From positions 84,231 to 148,230 of the forward strand of contig JBALXI010000006.1 in the NCBI GenBank assembly GCA_036960605.1: DNA of 64,000 nt, read 5' to 3'. The notes under the pieces are model-generated. The model was given only the letters and a program-made list of their open reading frames with translations. It was not told the DNA's origin and ran no database searches. Below are positions 1-7,575 of the stretch, piece by piece. Origin of the DNA: Oleispira sp036960605. GTDB taxonomy: Bacteria > Pseudomonadota > Gammaproteobacteria > Pseudomonadales > Oceanobacteraceae. Made by a program: the position numbers and the translations under genes. Positions within the stretch are counted from its first letter, which is position 1. Every line of letters begins with the position of its first letter.

Positions 1-2034
1 GTCGACGCCTAAACCAATGGCCACAGCGGCAAACATAGTCGTGCCTACGCCCAGCGGAATTTGGAAAAATACCATGGCGGAATAAACCAATAAAATACTG
101 GTCGCCACAGGGATAAGTGCATACAGTCCGGCAACCGGAGAGCCAAACAATAATGAAGATACTAGCCAAACTAAAAACAGTGCGATGCCCATACCGCTAA
201 AGTGGCTAACCCCTATGTCTTTAATCCAGTGATAATTTAAATTAACACGGCCGGTGAGGGTGGCTTTCACCGACGCATCATTAAAGTGTTGTTCTACATA
301 GATATTCAGCTTCTCAACTAATCCTTTGGTTTTGCTGAAAGCGCCTTCATTTAGCATGAGTCTAATATTGGCAAACTGATAGTCGTAATCGACTTCTTCT
401 TCAAAATCATCAGGACTTGATGAGGTCGAATAGAGTAAAAAGTATTGCGCAATTAAATCGTTATCAGAGGGGATAACATATTGCTCAGACTTGCCTTCGT
501 TTAACGCACGGTTCATTTGTTTTAAATAATCTACAATGGATATCGAACCTTGTACGGGGCTCAAGCTTTCTGCATACGTTTGCAGGGCTTCAATTTTAGC
601 CAGTACGGAGGTTGAGAATAATCCTTCGACATCAGGGGTCTCAATAACAATATCCAAATAGTTAGTGCCGTCAAAACGACTATTAATGGCATGATCGGCT
701 TGGTATAAAATCTCATCAGGATGAAACGTATTTATTCTATCTTCGTCCACTTGTACATAAGTTGTTGCCAATATTCCTAGTGAAATAATTAGTCCACTAA
801 TAATCACAACGGATTTTGAATAATTCTGACTGATCTTACCGAGCATGATCATGAGTTTGGCAAAATTATCTTGCTCACTCGATTTGATCTTAGCGGCCAA
901 CTTAGGATGCACTTCTGTTTTTAATAGGCTCATCATGGCAGGCAGCATAGTGAGTGAATATAACCAAGCAGCGCCAACACCAATCGCCGTGAATAAACCG
1001 AACGCTTTAAACGGAGGCATATAGGCGGAAGCATACAAACCTAGGAAGCCAGCAGCAGTTGTCAGTGTGGTCAGCGTAATCGGGCGCCACATTTCGGTTA
1101 ATGCATAGACTATAGAATCAGCCGCGGGTTCTTGCGGATGAAAGGTTCTACGTTCAAAGTATTCACTATAAATATGAATACTGTCGGCCACGGCGATGCC
1201 AATTAAAATAACCGGTAGTGCATTGGTAATAACATAAAATGGAACACCAAACGCAGCCATAGAGCCAAACGTTAACACCGCGGATGCGAGAATAATAAGG
1301 TTTGCCATTAACGTAGTGGGAATGCGTAAAAAAGCGATGAAGATAATAAGGGTAATGATCAAACCGGCCAATGGATTTAACCGTTTGGCATCGGCATCAA
1401 TGTAACTTCCCATATAGCCCGCGACTGCGCCTTCACCAGCAACATGAATTTCCAACTCGTCACTGATATCCAGTTGTTCGATCATCGCTAGAATATCAAG
1501 ATAGGTTTGCTCTACCTGAGCATCATCTAGAATTTCAGCCACGATTAAACTTGCGCTCTCATCACGGGCAACCAAGCTGCCCTGATAAAGAGGGAACTGG
1601 CGAATGGCATCACGTACTGTATTTGCCTGAGCTTGTTGGGAAATTTTATCTTGATAAAAAGGCTCAACGTCTAAGCCATCAGAGCTGCCAACGATATTAT
1701 TTTCGCTGTATAAACTGGTAATACCATCGGGATCGACATTATTCAATTTTGCGATCGACTCGGTGATCAGAGCAATTGCATTCAAGCCTTGGGGGGTAAA
1801 GATGGAATCTTTAGCGACGACCGCGATTGCCATCGGGTCGCTTAAACCAAATAACTGCTTCACTTTTTCGCGATAAACTAGGGCAGGATTGTCGGCAGCT
1901 AGAAAAGCATCGGCGCGGGTATCTTTGGTGAGTTGGGGTAAAAACCCGGCCATTACGATAATGAGTAGAAAGCCTGCTGCGATGATGCGTTTAGGGTGGT
2001 CAACGACCCAGCGGAAGAAGTTTTGAGCGTTCAT
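1..2034 (-). CDS. RND/MMPL family exporter, 3' end cut by window edge
   Basis: An open frame reads from an ATG at 2034 down to base 1 without a stop (678 codons), so the C-terminus lies outside the window. The first 40 residues carry one membrane segment, followed by a large periplasmic loop. A block of membrane helices then begins near the sequence PLAGLIITLIIFIAFLRIP, a second periplasmic loop follows, and further helices appear at the cut end. GIAVADSIHIY and the terminal AIGLGVD match the Asp-containing helix-4-type motifs of MMPL/RND proton-driven exporters. These pump lipids, hydrophobic compounds or drugs across the inner membrane. The gene lies downstream of a MarR gene on the same strand, and two palindromes in its promoter resemble one before marR, so repression by that MarR protein is inferred. 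Substrate unknown. Confidence 0.88.
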   Translation of the reverse strand, partial: MNAQNFFRWVVDHPKRIIAAGFLLIIVMAGFLPQLTKDTRADAFLAADNPALVYREKVKQLFGLSDPMAIAVVAKDSIFTPQGLNAIALITESIAKLNNVDPDGITSLYSENNIVGSSDGLDVEPFYQDKISQQAQANTVRDAIRQFPLYQGSLVARDESASLIVAEILDDAQVEQTYLDILAMIEQLDISDELEIHVAGEGAVAGYMGSYIDADAKRLNPLAGLIITLIIFIAFLRIPTTLMANLIILASAVLTFGSMAAFGVPFYVITNALPVILIGIAVADSIHIYSEYFERRTFHPQEPAADSIVYALTEMWRPITLTTLTTAAGFLGLYASAYMPPFKAFGLFTAIGVGAAWLYSLTMLPAMMSLLKTEVHPKLAAKIKSSEQDNFAKLMIMLGKISQNYSKSVVIISGLIISLGILATTYVQVDEDRINTFHPDEILYQADHAINSRFDGTNYLDIVIETPDVEGLFSTSVLAKIEALQTYAESLSPVQGSISIVDYLKQMNRALNEGKSEQYVIPSDNDLIAQYFLLYSTSSSPDDFEEEVDYDYQFANIRLMLNEGAFSKTKGLVEKLNIYVEQHFNDASVKATLTGRVNLNYHWIKDIGVSHFSGMGIALFLVWLVSSLLFGSPVAGLYALIPVATSILLVYSAMVFFQIPLGVGTTMFAAVAIGLGVD

Positions 2035-2073
2035 AGGGTAATCCTCTCTCTTTGTCTTTTTTTAATAATTAGA

Positions 2074-2122
2074 ATGCATATGCATGTATTTGGGCGTACC
2101 TAGTTATATGATGCATATGCAT
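2074..2122. promoter_or_regulatory. Pair of MarR-type operators before the exporter gene
   Basis: The perfect palindrome ATGCATATGCAT occurs at 2074-2085 and again at 2111-2122, each followed by GTAT. They are 37 bp apart and lie about 40 and 77 bp before the exporter start. A third, one-base-different copy lies before marR. Spacing and symmetry fit a dimeric winged-helix repressor. Binding by the neighbouring MarR protein is inferred, not shown. Confidence 0.7.
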
Positions 2123-2163
2123 GTATCTGGTTAAATAAATCCTGAATTCAAGTTAGTTGAAGT

Positions 2164-2589
2164 TCAGGTGCGTTTCATAGCAGTAATCTTACGACTTAAT
2201 TCGACCAGTTGAGCAGTGCTTTCATCACCTAAGCGATTTTTTAATTCAGCTTGGGCTTTCGACCACTCGGTTTTGGCTTGCTGGTAAATCTTTTTACCCG
2301 CTGTGGTTAGGCTTAAGGCCTTCTCACGGCGGTTAGAACCTTCTCTTACCTCAATATAGCCATCACGTATTAATGGCTTGAGTGCACGAGAGACGGTTGC
2401 TTGCTCCATCACCAGGTGATCTTGGATCTGGCGGGCAGTGGTCGTCTCTGATAGCGCAATAACACGCAGTACTGCATATTGGGTCGAGCGCAGCCCAATA
2501 CCCGCTAAGTACTCAGTATAAAACTGACTGATAACGCGGTCTGCACTACGCAGAGAATGGGCTAGGCATACTTCAAAAGAATCGTTCAT
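2164..2589 (-). CDS. MarR family transcriptional regulator
   Basis: The 141-residue protein has the usual MarR length and layout: an N-terminal dimerisation helix, a winged helix-turn-helix around residues 35-95 (STQYAVLRVIALSE, then ARQIQDHLVMEQATVSRALK as the recognition region), a wing with REGSNRREKALSLT, and a C-terminal dimerisation helix. Proteins of this family are usually ligand-sensing repressors of adjacent efflux or degradation genes. It lies 129 bp upstream of the exporter gene on the same strand, and a palindrome matching the exporter operators lies 14-25 bp before its start codon. Autoregulation together with control of the exporter is therefore likely. The ligand is unknown. 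Confidence 0.9.
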   Translation of the reverse strand: MNDSFEVCLAHSLRSADRVISQFYTEYLAGIGLRSTQYAVLRVIALSETTTARQIQDHLVMEQATVSRALKPLIRDGYIEVREGSNRREKALSLTTAGKKIYQQAKTEWSKAQAELKNRLGDESTAQLVELSRKITAMKRT

Positions 2590-2602
2590 GTTTTTAATCT
2601 AC

Positions 2603-2614
2603 ATGCATACGCAT
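2603..2614. promoter_or_regulatory. MarR-type operator before marR
   Basis: ATGCATACGCAT at 2603-2614 differs by one base from the two perfect palindromes before the exporter gene. It sits immediately upstream of the marR start and within the region shared with the divergent SRPBCC gene, so it could control both directions. Autorepression is inferred. Confidence 0.65.
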
Positions 2615-2780
2615 CTAAAAGCAAGTATCGCTGAATTATACAAGTTTGAAGGGGGTATTAAAGGTATGAATTCCGCTCTATTCCTAGGACTTATTCTACT
2701 TACTAACGGTATCTATTAAGCGCTGGCCTTTCTTTATATTACTGATAATGTGAATGAAAAATAATTCCAGAAGAGTCGCT

Positions 2781-3218
2781 ATGTTTAAGATTAAAGTAGA
2801 AAGAATCGTGAAAGCACCGATCGAAAATGTGTTCGAGGCGATTAGTGATCATGCCAGCTATGCACAATATCCTTCCGTTGGCATTGCTAAGTTACTGAGC
2901 GAAGGCGATGAAGAGCGTAACGGAAAGGGTGCTTTACGCACTGTAGAAACCGGAGTTTTTAAAGTCTGGGAACGCATAACAGAATTCAAACGTCCTGTTC
3001 ATATGCAATATAAAATTGAGCAAGCGAAGCCCATTAAAATGGATCATTATAAAGGCATTATTGATCTAAAAGACTTGGGCGACGGAACAACGCATGTCAC
3101 CTGGATTTCAGAAGGTCACATGGCTGTTCCATTGATCGGGCGATTCTTCGATTCTAAAATGCAGAAGCAAGGCACTTCGGTTTTTCACAGCATGTTAAAA
3201 TCGATTGAATCGCGCTAA
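2781..3218 (+). CDS. SRPBCC (START/cyclase-like) domain protein
   Basis: The protein begins MFKIKVERIVKAPIENVFEA, the standard opening of the SRPBCC/polyketide cyclase fold (first strand, then V-F-x-A helix), and continues with the beta strands and a final long helix expected for a protein of about 145 residues. Such proteins bind hydrophobic ligands; the exact role cannot be read from sequence. I chose the ATG at 2781, which follows an AGAAGAG stretch, over an in-frame ATG at 2754 with no clear ribosome site. It is transcribed divergently from marR, so it may share the regulated promoter region. Its stop overlaps the convergent DUF1653 stop by 4 bp. Confidence 0.85.
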   Translation: MFKIKVERIVKAPIENVFEAISDHASYAQYPSVGIAKLLSEGDEERNGKGALRTVETGVFKVWERITEFKRPVHMQYKIEQAKPIKMDHYKGIIDLKDLGDGTTHVTWISEGHMAVPLIGRFFDSKMQKQGTSVFHSMLKSIESR

Positions 3219-3454
3219 CCAATAAACTGAAATCGTGCGATAACTTCACCGCCCACTTCCACGGTTTCAGAAAACATGTCTGCTGGGCGTACCCAAGTAG
3301 ACGTTGCTTCATCTGCGTAGCGCGTTTCGTAAACGACAAACCATTCTTCTGTTTCGCTATGGCGTGCCACATCAATAACCTGGTATTCGGCGCCTTTATA
3401 GTGACGATAAAGGCCTTTTTGTACTGCGGGTTTCTGGCTGCTAAATTGACTCAC
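3215..3454 (-). CDS. DUF1653 family protein
   Basis: This 79-residue protein matches the small DUF1653 family by its core: YRHYKGAEYQVIDVARHSET, a Glu-rich turn, YETRYADE and the closing WVRPADMF. The function of the family is unknown; it is a small beta-rich cytoplasmic domain. The start is GTG at 3454, and its first base is shared with the TAG stop of the upstream DUF1244 gene (TAGTG), which indicates translational coupling and a two-gene operon. The stop overlaps the convergent SRPBCC gene by 4 bp. Confidence 0.85.
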   Translation of the reverse strand: MSQFSSQKPAVQKGLYRHYKGAEYQVIDVARHSETEEWFVVYETRYADEATSTWVRPADMFSETVEVGGEVIARFQFIG

Positions 3455-3777
3455 TATTTTTTACCTTCATCCGCTTTTTTTTCGTTCGCTTGCACTTCAT
3501 TAAATCGAGCCAATTGTTCTGGCGTCGCTTTCTGCTGGTGATTATCTTTCCATTCAGAATACGGCATTCCATATACTAATTCACGCGCATCTTCATATTC
3601 GATTTCAATACCGCGCTCTTCGCCTGCAGCCTTGTACCATTTAGACAAACAGTTGCGGCAAAAGCCCGCTAGATTCATTAAATCAATGTTTTGTGCGTCT
3701 TTACGTTCATCTAGGTGCGCTAATAAACGTCGAAACGCAGCAGCTTCTAATTCTATGTTTGATTCTAATTTGGCCAT
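3454..3777 (-). CDS. DUF1244 family protein
   Basis: The 107-residue protein carries the DUF1244 signature: AAAFRRLLAHLDERKD, then NLAGFCRNCLSKWY with two cysteines, and EYEDARELVYGMPYSEWK. The family is common in proteobacteria and has no assigned biochemical function; the Cys pair and helical character suggest a small cytoplasmic protein. The last 25 residues are charged and probably disordered. The gene is the first of a coupled pair with DUF1653, sharing one base at the stop/start junction. A 59-bp AT-rich gap separates it from thiL, which is on the same strand. Confidence 0.87.
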   Translation of the reverse strand: MAKLESNIELEAAAFRRLLAHLDERKDAQNIDLMNLAGFCRNCLSKWYKAAGEERGIEIEYEDARELVYGMPYSEWKDNHQQKATPEQLARFNEVQANEKKADEGKK

Positions 3778-3836
3778 GATCGCTTTCCTATGTTTTTTAG
3801 TACTGAGATTCTATTAAAAATTATTTTAAATAATGG

Positions 3837-4820
3837 CTAAAAATGTTGATAGCCCAGCGTCTTATTTTGCACGGACTGGCCGTCTAATAAAACCCATTCT
3901 GTTTGCGCACGGGTCTGATTTTCTCGCGCTTTCTTTTCTGTAGTGAGCTTTTCTACTTGCCCAACCTGATAGCAGCCCAGCATCTCTAATTCATTTTGAG
4001 CGTGCGCAGGGGCAGTGAATAATAACTGATAGTCATCGCCACCGCTTAGGGCAAATTGTAATGCTTGCGATTGACCAAATTGTGATATGGCCAATTCACT
4101 GACGGGGATTTTAGCCGCGCTGAAATTTAAGCAACAGTTCGAGGCTTTGGCAATGTGACTGGCATCTTGTAATAAGCCGTCGGAAATATCCATGGCGCTA
4201 TGAGCTAGGTCAGTCAGTTTTTGTCCTAATGCGATCTGAGCTTGTGGATAATAATAGGCAGCGGTTAAGTCAGAATTATTTTCTACTAACGCTTCAGGGC
4301 TGGCTAATATATCGGCTAGAGCCGCGGCTGATTTACCGATTTCTCCACTTAACCAAATGCTATCGCCGACTTGGGCTTTGTCACGGGTTAATGCTTTACC
4401 CGAGGCCACTAAGCCTTGAACTTGAAGGGTAATTACTAGAGTGGGGCTTGAGGTTGTATCACCACCAATTAGCGGTATATCATATTCATTGGCGCAGGCA
4501 CGTAAGCCTGAGCTAAAAGATTCTAGCCAAGTTTGTGAAGTATTCTTGGGTAAGCTTAATGCAAGGTGAAACGCTTGAGGTTTAGCTCCCATGGCGGCTA
4601 AATCACTAATGGCACAACGCAAGGCGCGCTGTGCTATTAATTGCGCCGGAGCGGTCGAGGGAAAATGAACATCGGCAACTTGAGTATCAATACTCTGCAC
4701 CAGTTCATAACCGCTAGGCACTTGAATGATGGAGGCGTCGTCACCCACCGCGCAAATAATGTTGTCATTATTTTGCGGCCAGTTAAAACAGTGTTTAATT
4801 AATTCAAACTCTGTCAGCAC
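3837..4820 (-). CDS. thiL: Thiamine-monophosphate kinase
   Basis: ThiL phosphorylates thiamine monophosphate to the cofactor thiamine diphosphate. The 327-residue protein has the family motifs in order: GDDASII near the N-terminus, QSIDTQVADVHF, RCAISDLAAMGAKP, IGGDTTSS, AMDISDGLLQD and SGGDDYQLLF, which together form the Mg-ATP and substrate sites of the PurM-like fold. The start is GTG at 4820, with TAGGTAG a suitable distance upstream. It lies 45 bp after nusB, the usual gammaproteobacterial order. pgpA, which often follows thiL, is absent here; DUF1244 follows instead. Confidence 0.95.
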   Translation of the reverse strand: MLTEFELIKHCFNWPQNNDNIICAVGDDASIIQVPSGYELVQSIDTQVADVHFPSTAPAQLIAQRALRCAISDLAAMGAKPQAFHLALSLPKNTSQTWLESFSSGLRACANEYDIPLIGGDTTSSPTLVITLQVQGLVASGKALTRDKAQVGDSIWLSGEIGKSAAALADILASPEALVENNSDLTAAYYYPQAQIALGQKLTDLAHSAMDISDGLLQDASHIAKASNCCLNFSAAKIPVSELAISQFGQSQALQFALSGGDDYQLLFTAPAHAQNELEMLGCYQVGQVEKLTTEKKARENQTRAQTEWVLLDGQSVQNKTLGYQHF

Positions 4821-4865
4821 GATCGTCTACCTAAAACTTAAAATATAATGAATCGTATAAAGGGA

Positions 4866-5453
4866 TTAAGACTTTTTAATCGAAAGTGTATTCTTACTTT
4901 CGGTAGCCTTGCCGCCTTTTGCTCTGATTTTTGCCGAAGGTACTTTAAATACTGGCTTCGTTGTTTTCTTGCTAACATTTTTAGGCTTAGCATTGGCATT
5001 AGGTTGTTTAACTTCAACCGTACGTACTTGCTGAGCAATTTTATCAACAACGCCGTTAACGTATTTATGACCGTCAGTCGCACCAAAAGATTTAGCAAGT
5101 TCAACAGCTTCGTTGATCACTACCTTATATGGCACATCAATACGGTGCACTAGCTCATAAGTGGCTAGACGAAGAATAGAAAGCTCTACTGGCGTCATAT
5201 CTTCGGTATTACGATCTAGCAAAGGCGAGATAACTTTATCTAACGCTGCTAATTCGCTTGGCACTCCATGCAGTATTTCGTGGAAGTATTCCATATCCAC
5301 TTTGCTCATGTCGTTATCTGCGCGGAATTCAGCTTCAATTTTAGCTAAATCTGCACCGGCCATGTGCCATTGGTAAATGGCTTGCAAGGCAAAGCTACGT
5401 GCTTTGCGACGAGCCGCTGGGCTGGCTTTTTGAGTGCCTGGTGAACGAGACAT
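4866..5453 (-). CDS. nusB: Transcription antitermination factor NusB with basic C-terminal tail
   Basis: NusB binds boxA RNA with S10 and supports rRNA antitermination. Residues 12-145 form the all-helical domain: ARRKARSFALQAIYQWHMAG at the start and ILRLATYELVHRIDVPYKVV with INEAVELAKSFG and YVNGVVDKIA near the end. The protein has 195 residues, against about 139 in E. coli. The extra 45-50 residues form a lysine-, alanine- and serine-rich tail (for example KPKNVSKKTTKPVFKVPSAK) that looks disordered and could add RNA contacts. It starts 3 bp after the ribH stop, so the two are co-transcribed and probably coupled. Confidence 0.94.
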   Translation of the reverse strand: MSRSPGTQKASPAARRKARSFALQAIYQWHMAGADLAKIEAEFRADNDMSKVDMEYFHEILHGVPSELAALDKVISPLLDRNTEDMTPVELSILRLATYELVHRIDVPYKVVINEAVELAKSFGATDGHKYVNGVVDKIAQQVRTVEVKQPNANAKPKNVSKKTTKPVFKVPSAKIRAKGGKATESKNTLSIKKS

Positions 5454-5456
5454 AGT

Positions 5457-5930
5457 TTATGCCTCTAATGCATTAAGTAGGTTGACCATTTCAAAAGCAG
5501 ACATTGCCGCTTCTTCGCCTTTGTTCCCAGCTTTAGTGCCAGAACGTTCAATTGCTTGTTCGATAGAATCAACGGTTAATACACCGAAAGAAACTGGAAT
5601 ACCGAACTGCATAGCAACTTGGCCAAGACCTTTAGTGCATTCAGACGATACATATTCGAAGTGTGGAGTACCGCCACGAATAACTGCGCCTAGCGTGATG
5701 ATTGCATCGTACTTACCGCTTTGTGCAACTTTCTGTGCAACCAATGGAATTTCCATGGCGCCAGGGCAACGAATAGCGGTGATGTTTTCAGGTGGAACGC
5801 CATGGCGAGTCAATGAATCAACCGCGCCTTCTAATAGGCTTTCAACAACAAATGCATTCCAGCGGCCAACAACAATGGCATACTTACCATCGTTAGGGGT
5901 TAAGTCGCCTTCGATAATTTCTATAGTCAT
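5457..5930 (-). CDS. ribH: 6,7-dimethyl-8-ribityllumazine synthase
   Basis: RibH condenses the ribityl-aminouracil with 3,4-dihydroxybutanone phosphate to give lumazine, the penultimate riboflavin step. Its 157 residues are normal for the family. Visible motifs are VVGRWNAFVVESLLEGA near the start, CPGAMEIPLVAQKVA, ITLGAVIRGGTPHFEYV with the catalytic His, and FGVLTVDSIEQAIERSGTKAGNKG for the phosphate and ribityl sites. It is followed after 3 bp by nusB. The preceding 490-bp gap to ribBX is filled with palindromic repeats, so it may need its own promoter. Confidence 0.96.
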   Translation of the reverse strand: MTIEIIEGDLTPNDGKYAIVVGRWNAFVVESLLEGAVDSLTRHGVPPENITAIRCPGAMEIPLVAQKVAQSGKYDAIITLGAVIRGGTPHFEYVSSECTKGLGQVAMQFGIPVSFGVLTVDSIEQAIERSGTKAGNKGEEAAMSAFEMVNLLNALEA

Positions 5931-6005
5931 TTTCTTTTCTCTTCTGTTTAATCTAATTTCTTTTTTACTTTGTCAACGCCGTGGCGCTGAGGTCGTATAT
6001 CGTTC

Positions 6006-6105
6006 TGCATTAGGTAGTTCCTTTATGGGGACGCAGCGAGTACATCCCTGTATGCTCTCCACAGCTCCTGCTGCGGGAAGCCCCATAAACGAACCACCTA
6101 ATACA
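6006..6105. repeat. Palindromic repeat element A (100 bp)
   Basis: The outer arms at 6006-6030 and 6081-6105 are inverted repeats of 25 bp with three mismatches (core ATTAGGT...TTTATGGGG). Inside, CGCAGC at 6032-6037 pairs with GCTGCG at 6070-6075, so nearly the whole element can fold as one hairpin. The core contains TACATCCCTGTA. Its terminal arm is close to that of element B, so the two belong to one family of small non-autonomous repeats. There is no open reading frame and no obvious transposase nearby. Confidence 0.75.
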
Positions 6106-6196
6106 TCACCACGAATGGCGTCTTAAATTCGAAAGCGTTAAATTAGCTAAAACTTAACGGCTTATCTCTTTATTCAATGTTTCTATCTTTTTGTCA

Positions 6197-6231
6197 CAGC
6201 AATAAAATTGTTTATTCAAATTTTATTGCTG
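6197..6231. repeat. AT-rich perfect hairpin
   Basis: A perfect 13-bp inverted repeat (CAGCAATAAAATT and its complement, 6197-6209 and 6219-6231) surrounds a 9-base loop. It lies between palindromic elements A and B. It could be an RNA processing site or a weak terminator/attenuator for the rib transcript; no long T-run follows on either strand. Confidence 0.6.
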
Positions 6232-6244
6232 CTAGCACTTCGCG

Positions 6245-6365
6245 TATCGGTATTAGGTGTGTCGTTTAAGGCCGTCCCTCCGCATGGATGCGGAGGCCGA
6301 GTCTACAGGGAGAGCGGAGCGACGTATTCACGACGTGCCGCCTAACGACATACCTAATATCGATA
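6245..6365. repeat. Palindromic repeat element B (121 bp)
   Basis: The outer arms at 6245-6272 and 6340-6365 are inverted repeats of about 26 bp with two mismatches and one small indel (core TATTAGGTGTGTCGTTTA). The interior has a perfect 9-bp stem at 6277-6285/6288-6296 and contains CTACAGGGAG and GACGTATTCACGACGT. The left arm resembles the right arm of element A (TATTAGGTG, TCGTTTA). Both therefore look like copies of one mobile or amplified palindromic family. Confidence 0.75.
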
Positions 6366-6423
6366 GCAAGCGCAGTGCGGTTTCAAAACCAAAACCGTCT
6401 ACGCTTTTAATCTTTTAAACTAA

Positions 6424-7539
6424 CTATGCTTCGTATGGAATATACTCAACAACTTCTAAATCAAACCCAGAAATACCAGCATACTTAACCGGTGAACTCA
6501 GTAAACGCATTTTCTGTACGCCGATTTCGCGCAAAATCTGAGAGCCAGTACCAATCGTTAAGAAAGCACCAGAGCTATCCGTATTAGGGCTCTTAGCAGG
6601 CCTAGCGTTACCAAGATAAACATCTAAGTTAGACGCGACATCTTCAGCAATACCCGCCGATAAAAGAACCAATGCGCCAGTGCCTTCTTCAGCAATTTTC
6701 TTCAACGCCGCTTGGCTAGACCAAGACTGATTCTTAGGCTTTTTCGCGCCCAAAATATCACGCAAGAAATCGCCGGTTTGAACACGGACGATACAAGGCA
6801 CATCGCCTTTGATATTACCCTTAGTCAGAGCAATATGAGTTTCGCCCTGAATGGTATCGACAAACTTATGCAGCTGGAACTCACCAAATTCAGTATTGAT
6901 TGTTTCGCCAGCAACTTGGTCGATGGTCTTTTCATTCGCCATGCGATAGTGAATCAAATCAGCAATCGTACCGATCTTGAGATCATGTTTTGCGGCAAAA
7001 ATTTCTAAATCTGGACGACGTGCCATGGTGCCATCGACATTCATAATTTCGACAATCGCAGAAGAAGCACTCAAACCCGCAAGACGCGCCAAATCACAAC
7101 CGGCTTCGGTATGACCTGCACGGCTTAAAACACCACCAGGGCGAGCACGTAATGGAAAAATGTGACCCGGCTGAACAATATCTTCTGCTTTAGAATTAGT
7201 GTCTACCGCAACCCGAATAGTCTTCGCACGGTCAGCAGCAGAAATGCCTGTGGTAACACCTTCAGCCGCTTCGATCGATACCGTAAACGGTGTTTCAAAC
7301 TTAGCACCGTTACCTTCAACCATGGATGGCAAACCTAAGAAATCACAACGTTCACCGGTTAAGGTTAAGCAGATTAGGCCACGTGCTTCAGTTGCCATAA
7401 AGTTGATGATTTCAGGTGTTACTTTTTCAGCAGCAACGATGATATCGCCTTCATTTTCACGGTCTTCGTCATCCATAAGGATAACCATTTTACCGCGGCG
7501 CATATCATCAATGATTTCTTCGATCTTATTTAAAGCCAT
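6424..7539 (-). CDS. ribB: RibBX-type 3,4-dihydroxy-2-butanone 4-phosphate synthase with degenerate RibA domain
   Basis: Residues 1-205 are a complete RibB domain, which makes 3,4-dihydroxybutanone phosphate from ribulose 5-phosphate: MVILMDDEDRENEGDI, FMATEARGLICLTL, HIFPLRARPGGVL and GHTEAGCDLARLAG are all intact. The C-terminal half aligns in position with GTP cyclohydrolase II. It lacks the Cys zinc ligands and the GDVFGSxRCDC-type motif; the equivalent stretch reads VQTGDFLRDILG. The protein is therefore probably a RibBX hybrid without cyclohydrolase activity, and a separate ribA is expected elsewhere. I chose ATG at 7539 (MALNKIEE); a TTG two codons upstream is also open. It lies 36 bp after ribE in the rib operon. 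Confidence 0.9.
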   Translation of the reverse strand: MALNKIEEIIDDMRRGKMVILMDDEDRENEGDIIVAAEKVTPEIINFMATEARGLICLTLTGERCDFLGLPSMVEGNGAKFETPFTVSIEAAEGVTTGISAADRAKTIRVAVDTNSKAEDIVQPGHIFPLRARPGGVLSRAGHTEAGCDLARLAGLSASSAIVEIMNVDGTMARRPDLEIFAAKHDLKIGTIADLIHYRMANEKTIDQVAGETINTEFGEFQLHKFVDTIQGETHIALTKGNIKGDVPCIVRVQTGDFLRDILGAKKPKNQSWSSQAALKKIAEEGTGALVLLSAGIAEDVASNLDVYLGNARPAKSPNTDSSGAFLTIGTGSQILREIGVQKMRLLSSPVKYAGISGFDLEVVEYIPYEA

Positions 7540-7575
7540 TACCAATAATTCCTAAATTTTGTCTAACTTAATTTA

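Larger units (their letters stand above)
5931..6423. other. Gene-free gap between ribBX and ribH
   Basis: No credible gene is present. The gap contains two related palindromic elements (6006-6105 and 6245-6365) and an AT-rich perfect hairpin (6197-6231), listed separately. The conserved helices and sequence boxes of an FMN riboswitch were looked for and not seen. Because the ribBX transcript must cross three strong dyads before ribH, these may act as processing or attenuation points. Confidence 0.7.

Noticed and set aside
5931..6423. FMN riboswitch before ribH or ribBX
   Set aside because: The conserved sequence boxes and multi-helix junction of the RFN element are not present; the gap is explained by palindromic repeats.
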